Part shown: positions 1 through 10,105 of the stretch, in pieces
Layout of the letters: each line of letters starts with the position of its first letter
Numbering within the stretch: position 1 is the first letter of the stretch
Source of the DNA: Varroa destructor
Taxonomy: Eukaryota > Arthropoda > Arachnida > Mesostigmata > Varroidae
Length of the DNA stretch: 64,000 nt
Direction of reading: 5' to 3'
Assembly (NCBI RefSeq): GCF_002443255.2
Contig: NW_019211454.1
Location: 54,429,823-54,493,822, forward strand
Program-made: the position numbers and the translations under genes
The notes under the pieces: model-generated
What the model was told of the DNA's origin: nothing
The model's database searches: none
What the model saw: the letters and a program-made list of their open reading frames with translations, nothing else

Positions 1-26
1 TGTATACATATATATATGTATATATG

Positions 27-66
<40 letters not shown>

Positions 67-139
67 TATATATTCTCTAGAAAATCTCTTCTAGTAAATA
101 TAATAGATTGGGGCATAGGCTGTTAATATAGGTACGTAC

Positions 140-310
140 TGTCTCTGGGCAGCCCGTCTCTCCTGCCTCCGTCGCGAGCCCCAAATCCTCCACCGTAGCC
201 TCGGGGGCCTCCCTTATCGCCGCCTCGACGGTCAGGTCCTGGTCCGAAATCAGCTGGCGGAGGATTACCACCTCCGCCCCCTCCACGTAGTGCAGGGGGG
301 ACGTACTTGG
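140..310 (-). CDS. bel: Belle coding exon 3 (YVPPALR motif and Gly-rich region)
   Basis: The exon opens after TATATTTTAG and encodes KYVPPALRG, a six-Gly run, then GNPPPADFGPGPDRRGG and a Gly/Arg/Asp-rich tail. The 3' end is placed at the GTACGT donor (139-134), giving 171 bases and phase-1 exit. A second GT four bases further on is possible. The next exon is outside the window. Confidence 0.75.
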
Positions 311-3300
311 CTAAAATATACCAAAGAAAAAAGCCAAACAACAGTTAAATAACCAAGATGCATTAACCACATAACTAATGAATGTGGTCAATACAATTAA
401 ACTGTTGGGTTAGCACACGGCATTTTAAATAGCACTGCGTAGTCCACTTATTCAACGTGGTTACGCGTAGATAAACGTTCCGCTCGTCTTGTAGCAAAAA
501 AAAGCGTTCTGACCATGCCTTTCTACATGTAACAGCTTTTACATGCCACATAGTCTAAACAGCTGTTATGGAAACAAATATCTACGTACATCTAGGGACT
601 AACTCCTTTCTTGGTGTAACCCTTTAGCCGTATCACATGACCCGTTCAGCCAGATACATTTAATAGTAGTAATAAATAATGATAATATAATTTAATAATG
701 GAGAGACTAATAGTGAGATTGATGTTTGGCGGGTCGTGCCACACGTGACTTTAATGATGTTGTAATATTCAATATTAGCATATTCACTATTTTACGACAC
801 AAACACCTATGCATGCTGTTGGTACACTATATGCGCCACAATGACCAGCCATCAACGTCATTCAACGGGCACCATTACGTGATTCACAAACGTTAAGTTT
901 AAACAAACAGCATTGATATAAATGTACCAAACCATGACATAAAACATGAGTCACTGGAAAGTGAAGCAGGATCAACGTTGTTGTATTAAGTCAGTATGAG
1001 AGGTTTGGCACATCATGCAACAGGCATTGCATCAATATTGGAATGTAAGAATGGGTGGCATTAAGTTGTTCAACTTAATGCCACCCATTCTATCCATCGG
1101 GGAGAATCGGTTGCGGATACTCTACCTTACGAGTCCCGCACCTAGATACCGTTCACCACACAACCGTCACACCAGCGTTTGGCTACTAGACTGATCCAAT
1201 GATCCAGTCCACCCCATCATTAAAAGAACTATTAAGCATATTTGACATTCACTTCACGGCTATCATTACGCATTCTCGGTAAGTACTCATAGTAACGATA
1301 GTTGTCAGTTCATTATGCAAATTTGCAGAAAACTTTACGAAAAATGCACACGATTCAAATCAAGTACAAACAGTGGCACTTTGCTATGACTATAAACGAA
1401 TGTATTGTTATAAAATAGAGCCGTGACTAGATTCCAGGCACTCGTCGAGAAACATGCTTGCTTATAATATAAGCATTTCTACCATTACATGTTCAGAGTC
1501 CAATTGAGAATTCGATGACAAAAGCGATTGAAACTTACCAGGCTTAGCCGAGTTTCCTTGTGACTGGGAACCCTGGCCTGAATCGCCTTTCAAGTCTAGA
1601 GCAGCCACCTAAAATAAATAAGTTTCGGTTAAAATTTGCGTCTGGAACAAATCTACGAATTTCCTGCGTAGGCTTAGATACAACTGACAGTACTTGACTG
1701 TTTACCTACGTCGAAGACGACACCAACACTATCCTATTCAGTATTTTGTTGGTCTATTAGATTTGCAGAGCGACGTACTTGGCATTATTAACGCCAACAA
1801 CAAAATACTGTAATCCGCACCGATAATGCTTGTACTGTAAAAAGGACAACATAGCAGATCTAATTTTATTCACCAAGCGATGCTACCACCTATAGTGGTT
1901 ACAAGGGACTTTGACAGAACAAATACAGATGTAGCGATTAATCATCATCGACGTCTTATTCTTAAAAGATGCGAGAACCCATCCCATTACCGCAATATTA
2001 AAAAAACGTGTCTTGCACAGCCTGGCATACCGAGTAATCGACCACTACCTAAATTGGATTCGCTCTTTTCGGTAAGTTAAGTCACATAACGTAATGCAGC
2101 GGCAGCGAAGCCAGGACCTCAGTCATCCCAAAAAGATCACTGCTGTCTAAATTGTATTCAGCACTGAGTCTACAGGCAATAAAAGCCGTACCTTCTACAA
2201 AACCCATAAAAAAAAAACTCATTATTAACACTGTCATCGCGCCTCACCCGATCGCCACATGACAGCGGTACAAGTTTGTACTTCGGTCATTGCTGATAAA
2301 GGTTCAGTTTAACTGTCCCTGATTTTGGGGAATGAATGAATATTCGGTGAAATTTGTTGTTTCAAAAATCCCGTGTGACAAGCAAAGTACTGCTCTTGCC
2401 TGAAGCTTGATATACTTACTGTAATGATAAGTGTATCAAGCTTCTATATACGCGATAGATACGCGAGAAATATATAAAGATCGCTACTACCAAATCGCTA
2501 AATAATAGAGAAATAATAATAATAAAGATCGCTACTACATACCAAATTCTTCGAAGTCGCTATGCAAAGAAAACGTAAGGGAATAAAAAATAAAGCTTTT
2601 TGGCTTATAACAAGTTTATGGAACTGCTGTTCACTTGGGTTTTCCATACAGTCCACTAAGCTACTCAAGTTGGGAGTCGATCATTGAGACAGCGCACAAC
2701 TTCGCAATCATGAGGAGGAAATTATCCTATTATACATTTTGAGACAATGCATTGTGCCTATTTTCCCCATTCTTGTTAGCAGCGTTTAGCCATCTGCTCC
2801 ATTAATTATGCAAATTGTTACAGCATCTGTACATGTTACCACATCAATAGGCTGGTCCAGTATTTTTTTTTAACCCCTCGAGAATGGGTAATATAAGCCA
2901 CAGGCTACCAGAACAACCGGGACCCAAGCAGAAACACCGGCAGTACTAGGAAGCTGGTTGTTAACTGACTAGCTGCCACACTGATTTTCCATTTCCTCCT
3001 TTTCTGCAAAAATCTCATTGTTCTGGATATTTGTTGTCCGCCGATACCTACCCATTAGTAAATCTTTAGTACTACCGCTGAGCTCTCACAACAGTTCTTG
3101 TTAGCGTTGGCAATGCAGCTACTATTGAAAGAGCAGCAACCAGAGCAGTAGCTTGCGTCCATTTGACAATCTATCCGTTGATATTCGTGGCGTTTTGTTG
3201 AAGCTGCGGCGGAGAATGATCAACCATCGCAAATTTCCGTCCATTACCGTAGTCGTCAGACGGTCTAATCCTCAACCCGTCCAAACGCTCCCTCTCGAAT

Positions 3301-6300
3301 ATTACTGCCAAAAGGGGCCATCATCGGCAATCACAACGGCACTATCTACCAGTTCCACCTGTAACACTATTACTACTATATCTACCAGCAAAAGGCATCA
3401 CGACCGATGATGATCTCGCAACCAGCTGCCATTGGTGACTGCTTGGATCTTGCTACGATAACGCCATCGTTGACGGTCAGAACCACAATGAGCACAAGCC
3501 GATGGTTGTGGTAACACTGCTAATGTATTACCGGCTACCGGCGGTCGCTTCTTTCAAACAACCAGTTTCACCCGCCGCTGCGTCAGCGACGAATAACGGG
3601 CGAGTGGGAAGCTTGATTGCTGCTGCTGCTACTAGTATTCTATTATTTTTGACTGTAGCTGTGAACGTTGATGCCGCTTCAGTACAAGCGCCATCAGACT
3701 GAGCGGTCGAGTGAGTGCTTTGGCGGCGACGCAAATAATGGCGGCAGCAGCAGCGACGCTAGTTGTTAGTCTTGACAGCGTGTCGATCGCCCGCCCTCCG
3801 CCGCTACAACAGCCAGAATATCAGCAAAAACAGACAGCGACGGATTAACAGACAGATGACATAATATCATGGCAGCGGCTTCGTGGATGAGCAATCAGCC
3901 CACTGCCACAACCAGCTGTAACTACAACAGCAGCGTCACAACCCGCAATGGTAGCAGCATAGACTGAACAACGTTATGAACATGCAAATGAAACCTCACC
4001 GGCCCCTTCTGAACACGACAGCCGCCAACTCTAGCTGCCATTTACTGCGTCACCATCAGAATCTTTCTATTTATAAAAAAAAAAAAATGAACTAGCGAAC
4101 CAAGCCACGGGATATTAAATGCAATGTAAAAATCCGAATGAACTGGGTAGAAGACGTGGAAACGTAAAATGAAATACTACCATAGCCAATAATGCTCACG
4201 ATTAAACTATCCGTCCGAAACAAATGTACCTATTATTATAAACCACAGAAGCCAGCCCGTAAAATGACTCACCGCCTGAGACGTAACATTTTTCATGTAA
4301 GTGCTCGCAAATCCTCGCAAAGAATTACTCTAACTTTTCAAACTGTAACGTAAATTGTACGAAAAACGGATCCCATGGTGTGGCCTATTGAAGGATGGAC
4401 AGACCTAAGGTAAAAGCACGAATTCTTGTTGCTGTCATCATCTGTTCCTCATCTGTTTAGCGGTACCAAACCAAATACTGCTTTCACTAAATGGCGTATA
4501 TAAACGAATATGGCCGGTTGACTGAGCAATGAACTGCGCCCAACGATTTTTATTACTGTTCTGATAAATATTGCCTGAATATAACAATCATGAGCAAAAA
4601 ATAATGACACAAAAGAACCTCCACAATATCATGGCGGGCCATTCTCACTTAGGGCTTCTGAAATCATTTTAGAGGAAACGTGTATCGAGCAAGGTACAAC
4701 GAACAACTCGTATCATCGAACAACTAATGGTCATCTACTCTACGCCTTGACCAAAACTTTTCGATCCGTCGCAGACAATTCTGTGATGAAATAGTTACCC
4801 ATCGATGTAGTCAAGATGCTCGCCAGTTCGTAGCTGATGACACCATTAACGATTCGGAGTCAACGTAGGTCGACTCTGGTTCATTTGTATCCGCATAGAA
4901 ACGTTTAACATACCCGTGTTAACCACGACATAGTACATACCGACTGATGAATGTTCTGATGAAAGTTAGCACCGTCACGTTTCACAGATAACTAACCCAA
5001 TTAGCCAGTACTTCTGACCCTAACAATCACGAGGGTAAACCCTTGAATCAACTGATACTCGTTCCCTATAACCGCATTATGCTTGTTTCTGCTTGTTATC
5101 TAACTGCTCATCAACGTATTTTTAAGTAGCATTTAGGCCTAGTAATGCTCTAAAGCTGCGTGCATATCTATACATACACAATTCGCAGATTAAACAACAA
5201 CTGCGACTGTCGCACAACTCGACAAACACCTTACGAGATACGTTAAGATGGGACACGATACTGCCATCTCAAAGTATAGACATAGCATTTTTCAATAAAT
5301 GCCTCGACCTCACCGCCAACACTGTTCCTAGTTCCAGTACGATTCAAACACAGCATATAAATTCATACCAGTAGCTGAGGCTATACCGACACCAACTCTA
5401 CAGTAATCCAGCCCCAGTGTAATTCTTCCCGTTGCTGCTGCCGCCAACTTGCACATATTTAAACCAACATGTGGGCATCAAAGCATTATCCTAAATAAAA
5501 TTTTAATTTTAACCCAATAAAAATTTTGGAAGATTAGTCTTATTCGTACATAACTACAGACAATGTTAGCGCAAGTAAACTGATATATTCGGAATCACGT
5601 ACAAAACTGGCTAAGCAAGAGAATAATTAAAGGTAGGCAAGCCTCTTGCGAGAACTCGCATCAATAAGGCACGCGGTTGCGTACAATGGAAAATTTGACA
5701 GCTAAGTGGTATATATATACACACACACACACATACATATATATTATATATATACACATACACANNNNNNNNNNNNNNNNNNNNNNNNNTACACACCCAT
5801 ATATATATATACACAGACACACCCATATATATACACAGACACACATTATATATATATATATACACACAGACACACGCCCACACATATATACACACAGCCA
5901 CACACCCATGCATACATATATACACAGACAACACACATACGTTCATATATATACACACACACACATATACACATACACATATATATACACTCACATACAT
6001 ATATACACATACACACACACGTTCATACATTTAGACACATTCACATACACACACGCATATATATATTGGATATCCGCGTGTTTACTGACTCCGAGATCAA
6101 TTAAGGCGGTCAAAAGTAGTCAGCTAGTCGGATGTACTGAAAATCCTAATGAGCATTAAGATTGTTCGAACGATGCCGGTTTAGTCTAGTGCCGCTGCAC
6201 TGTTTGCTTACGGCCGGCAACAATATCCGAGTTGCAAAATGGCCAAGGAAAAATTTTCAGAACTACCACAAAACGACTGAGACACAGATGCCTATTCGTT

Positions 6301-7026
6301 CCAAATAGTCTTCGAAGCCATCTGCGGGTACTGTAGAGAGCGTCGTCGTACCTTGCTGTGTCGAAGTTAGTGCAACAGCGTATTATAACATGGCATAGTA
6401 CGACGATGAGCACCAGCGCCATTACACATTCAACTCGAAGATCCAGCCAAACTGGCAGGGAATATAGCACGTTAAGATGGATAAAATAATCTAAAATCTA
6501 CTAATAGCCAGTTAGGTAGGTCCATTCTGCTACATGATATACGCGATCCGCGTAATGTGCACGTGAAAATATAATGAAAATTCTGCGAAACATGACATGA
6601 AAAGGAAGCTCGCTGGAGCATCAATAGTCGCTCCATAAACTCGTAGCAGTTGGACCAGTTAAAAATCCAACGCTAGGCTAGGCAAGGTAACGTAAGACAA
6701 GGAGCAGCAACTGCAAGCGTAGTTTAAGGGAATTCGAGCTTAACCCATCACCAGAACAGAATTTGCTAGTGAGAAGACTTTCGAGAATGGATTAAACTGC
6801 CTAAAAAATGACCGCTAGCTACGCGCACGAGGCCGCGAAACCTACTACGAGAGAAACAGAATGCGTTATAGAGGTGACCAAACGCCACTCGAGCATCGAC
6901 TACTATTCAGTCAAAGTCCATTTTAGGCCTCTCGACATATCTTCCGAAATTTAGGCAAGGACAACCCCGCTTAGTACTTACTTGCTGCACTAGACCTTTT
7001 CCATTTTGGGCTGACTCAAATGTCAT
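140..7026 (-). CDS. bel: DDX3/Belle DEAD-box RNA helicase, 5' coding part (three exons, partial)
   Basis: Belle/DDX3 is an ATP-dependent DEAD-box RNA helicase acting in translation initiation, RNA granules and germline development. Three minus-strand exons (7026-6982, 1608-1539, 310-140) join in phase. The product starts MTFESAQNGKGLVQQ, continues VAALDLKGDSGQG, and reaches AKYVPPALRG followed by a Gly/Arg/Asp-rich segment. This matches the animal DDX3 N-terminus, which has GLDQQFAGLDL and then a YIPPHLR-type element. The Y-x4-L pattern of that eIF4E-binding-like motif is kept as YVPPALR. All boundaries are GT-AG: donors GTAAGT, GTAAGT and GTACGT, acceptors TTTTAG. Only about 95 residues lie in the window, and the Q-motif, DEAD box and helicase core must lie to the left. 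The orthology call therefore rests on the N-terminus alone. Confidence 0.82.
311..1538 (-). other. Belle intron 2, with a perfect hairpin
   Basis: This is a 1.2 kb AT-rich intron with no coding exon seen on either strand. Its one notable element is the perfect 21-bp inverted repeat at 1048-1091. Confidence 0.7.
1048..1091. repeat. Perfect 21-bp inverted repeat, 2-nt loop
   Basis: The arm AGAATGGGTGGCATTAAGTTG (1048-1068) is followed by TT and then its exact reverse complement (1071-1091). Pairing stops at the flanking A/A. It lies in Belle intron 2. Confidence 0.95.
1539..1608 (-). CDS. bel: Belle coding exon 2
   Basis: Seventy bases lie between a TTTTAG acceptor and a GTAAGT donor and encode VAALDLKGDSGQGSQSQG and onward to AKP. 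Entry is phase 0 and exit is phase 1, and the leftover G completes an Ala codon with exon 3. The ALDLK segment corresponds to the AGLDLN segment of DDX3. Confidence 0.82.
1739..1810. repeat. Imperfect inverted repeat, about 14-bp arms
   Basis: CAGTATTTTGTTG at 1739-1751 is mirrored by CAACAACAAAATACTG at 1795-1810, with about 40 bases between. A one-codon insertion (AAC) in the right arm breaks the pairing further in. It could be a miRNA-like or small-transposon hairpin. Confidence 0.7.
2402..2444. repeat. 17-bp inverted repeat, 9-nt loop
   Basis: GAAGCTTGATATACTTA at 2402-2418 pairs with 2428-2444 with a single mismatch, which would be a G-U pair in RNA. The loop is CTGTAATGA. Confidence 0.9.
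5709..6066. repeat. Compound (CA)n/(TA)n microsatellite
   Basis: The stretch is a mosaic of TA and ACACAC runs interrupted by the N gap. Its open frames, for example Cys/Val/Tyr-rich on the minus strand and Thr/His/Tyr-rich on the plus strand, are products of the repeat and not genes. Confidence 0.95.
5765..5789. other. Assembly gap (25 N)
   Basis: Exactly 25 N sit inside the CA/TA microsatellite, as expected where an assembler could not bridge the repeat. The true length is unknown. Confidence 0.99.
6982..7026 (-). CDS. bel: Belle coding exon 1 (start codon)
   Basis: Forty-five bases encode MTFESAQNGKGLVQQ and end exactly on a codon before GTAAGT. The ATG at 7026-7024 is the only one that opens into the phase needed by exon 2. 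A second ATG nearer the donor runs into a stop after four codons. The residues GL-QQ align with GLDQQ of vertebrate DDX3. Confidence 0.8.
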
Positions 7027-8834
7027 AATAGAGAAACTCCGTTTTCACCGAAAACCTGTTGTTTTACGATTGGCAATTCGCAAACACACAATACGTGCAC
7101 ACCTTTCGGGCTTAGCCGAAAACGCACAGAGAATGCAGGGGGCGCCTCGATCGCCGGTTAAAATGGCGGCATCATGAGTCGGCGCCGAATTTGAATCAGA
7201 GAGAAGAATCGTTATCAATGGAAATAACTGGTGTTTATATATTCAAATGTTAGCAATAAGTTTAGCTCTAATCAAGTACAGCCAACTGTAAAAATGAACT
7301 AATAAGTAAGTGTTTCAGACTACTCATTGTTTCGTTCGTACTAATAATATGAATAATAATTTGTAGATGGGTAGCTACACAGTAGCAGATGAATATAGGT
7401 TAACAAATTATTATATTCTGAACTTGAGATAAACTGGATTGTTTCAAATATGAAAACCTGTAATTTTAGTGCAGATCAGATATGGCGCTGAGATATTAAA
7501 CTAAATTGTAAATAAGGCGTCTTTAAATAGAGTCTGTATTTTGCGCTTATAAAAAATGGTATGGAATAGAACCTCGGTACTCACATATTAATGTATATAT
7601 ATATATATATATTTGATTTTTATTTAACTTCTCATTTAGACAAATAAATTGTCAGGGAAGCATGGCCTCTTTCCATCGTATCGCTGTTCCTTCAAATGCT
7701 AAAGAAGGAGACGCTGCATCGGTACGAGGTTGTTACTAGGAATAAGCGCATATCGCTCTGTCCAAAGTTCACAATTTGATTTGATTTAACTGACATACAA
7801 ACGGTCTACTATTTGACAATGGTTGTTTTGCCGTTTATATGGAGCGGCATTGGTGTGAGATCAATGAGTGGGTTGTGGATCGTTATGGCAGGCGACGTCA
7901 TCCTCGGCCGGACGGCTGTAATACGCTGTTATGCTGGTAGCATACGTGGTTGAAATGCTGCATTGAACGAATCGCCGGACGATCTGCTACGGCGACACCC
8001 TCGCCCTCGGCCGGAGGAGCAATGGCCCCTTTTGGTTCTTTGAGAGGTGTCGCCTGTCAGCGCTATTGCCGGCCACAACAGCCATATAGCAACAGTGGGG
8101 GAATCAAACGCGAGTAAGCGCAAGCTTTCAACAGCTGTAGTAACTGTAGAGGCAGCCTTCTGTGAAACGAAAGACGTTTCTCATGGCAACAAAATAAGCA
8201 TATCGAAGAGTTTAGAATAGAAATAATAATGGAGGTCCTGCCGGATCATGTTTATCTTGATTAAATGTGTATGTCGAAAATAATGCTAATTAAAACATTT
8301 TTCGTGATGCTGACTACCGGCGACAGTCGCGTTTTCGAACAAATGTGGTAGCTGATCACAGCTCAAGAGCGGTATCACCGGTTGTCTTCGGCGATGCCAA
8401 ACGGCGTTCCAAGCCGGCAAGCCGAAGTCTGAAGTTCGGCGCCGCATGGGTCCTTCGCCGCTGAAGTAGTTCTGAGCTAGTTACGCACTCCGCTTACTTC
8501 TGTGTCTAACTCGACCCGTATCTGAGTTTATCGCGGCGACCCAATGAGCAATTCGCTAAGCTGCCATCGCTCCAAAGCTCAGATACCTGAAAACAGCTAC
8601 GAGCAAACAATCGTTTAACAACGATGATATCAGTGTGTCATATTTTTTCGAAATATTTATTGTAAGCTTGATATAGTGTATATGCATTGTCGAATAATTG
8701 TCGTGTCAATGAAAGACTCAGGTTTGTCCATTCCTTACATATATAGGAAAGAGCATATATTTATGTATATTCAAGAAGTCGGTGCTACTCTGCGCAGCAT
8801 CGGAAAAAGAACTATGAAGGACTCTACAGACCGT
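7027..8834. promoter_or_regulatory. Head-to-head region between Belle and PDIA4
   Basis: The 1.8 kb between the two divergent start codons should hold both promoters. Next to Belle (7027-7200) the sequence turns GC-richer and carries AAAATGGCGGC at 7160-7170, which resembles the YY1-type element often found at transcription starts. A (TA)n run sits at about 7593-7612. A palindromic GACGTC (CRE/ATF-like core) lies at about 7895. No clear TATA box or full ERSE (CCAAT-N9-CCACG) was found for the PDIA4 side. Confidence 0.5.
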
Positions 8835-10105
8835 ATGCTAGTAATAATGCGGTACTTAGTTATACTAAATATTTTAGCCGTGTGCTGGGCCAGCAGTGAG
8901 GTTGATGAGCAACATCTTCGTGCTGCCAAGGAGGACCATGCCGAAAGCGAAATCCCGATCGTGGAGGGTTACGGTGGTACGATCGACATAAAAGTGGATT
9001 CTGATGTGCTCATTTTAACTAATGATAATTTCGATATTATAGTTAATGCAAAACCTATTATCCTGGTGAATTTCTACGCAACTTGGTGCGGCCACTGCAA
9101 GAAACTCGCACCAGAGTACGAACGTGCGGCGACACGCCTAAAGGGCAGCGATAAAGTACCTCGAATCCCATTGGCGAAAGTGGATGCCTCAGTTGAATTG
9201 GATATAGCCAACAGATTCGGAATAACAGGATATCCTACGTTGCTCGTGTTTCAGAAGGGTGTGCATAGAGAATACGAGGGAGGGATGACGGCAGAGGCCA
9301 TTGTTGAAGAAATGAAGAAGCTCACTGATCCAAATTACAAGCCACCGCCAACTGTTGTCAAGGTTTTGGTCATGCACAATTTCACCATTGCGCTTGCTAG
9401 GGAAAAGTTGGCACTCGTTGAGTTTTACGCGCCATGGTGCGGACACTGCAAACAACTGGAGCCTGAGCTTGAACGCGCTGCTCGAACTCTCGCATCTCGT
9501 CCGGATCCCATCCCGGTATTTAAGATTGACGCTGTCGCAGAAAAAGATCTTGCTAAGGAAGAGAATATCCCAGGCTATCCGACATTGTTTGTGACACGCT
9601 ATGGTGTCAAATTCCGTTACGATGGTCCAAGAGACGAAAGTGGAATCGTCGACTATATGATTGATCAAGGGAAATCACCTAGCGAATATCTCGAGCGTCA
9701 ACCTCAGTTAAAAAATCACGTGAAGCGGACAGAAACGACGTTGATTGTGGGGGCGTTCGAGTCGCTCAAATCAAAATTCTTCGAAAGATTTCTTGAGGCC
9801 GCCAATTTCGAACGAGGAAATTTCACTTTTGTGCATACTGATAAATTTGATGTAGTCAATGCTGTTCTCGGCCTCAAAAAAATGGATATAATCGCTCTAC
9901 TTCAGCCTGAATGGCTTCGGTCACAATTTGAGACGGTCCGCTTGGTATACAACCATGCCAAGGCACAGTCACGTGACTTGCAAGATTGGTTTCATGCGCA
10001 CAGCGTTCCACTTGTCGGACACCGCACCCGGAAAAACCTCTGGAAATACAACAAATATCCAATGGTTGTCGTATACTATGATGTAAATTTTTCCCACGAG
10101 TACAG
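8835..10105 (+). CDS. PDIA4: PDIA4 exon 1: signal peptide, a0, a, b and start of b' domains
   Basis: This exon encodes residues 1-423 and holds two intact active sites, ATWCGHCKKL and APWCGHCKQL. The paired cis-proline loops are ITGYPTLLVF and IPGYPTLFV. It ends within SHEYR: TACAG is followed by the donor GTTAGT, leaving two bases (AG) of an Arg codon. Translation past the donor runs into a Phe-rich tail and stop, confirming the splice. Confidence 0.93.

Larger units (their letters stand above)
1609..6981 (-). other. Belle intron 1 (5.4 kb)
   Basis: A long first intron separates the start-codon exon from exon 2. It contains two imperfect hairpins (1739-1810, 2402-2444), a 15-base direct repeat (about 2477 and 2525), short triplet-rich stretches near 3.1-3.9 kb, and a large CA/TA microsatellite with an N gap (5709-6066). 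The longer open frames inside it are either microsatellite-derived or show no recognisable protein. Confidence 0.65.

Noticed and set aside
1..74. TATA/TGTATA-rich left edge considered as a promoter
   Set aside because: It is a simple TA/TGTATA microsatellite inside the next Belle intron.
5611..6159. Several open frames of 90-160 codons on both strands, Cys/Val/Tyr- or Thr/His/Tyr-rich
   Set aside because: They are direct translations of the CA/TA microsatellite and cross the N gap, with no non-repeat protein content.
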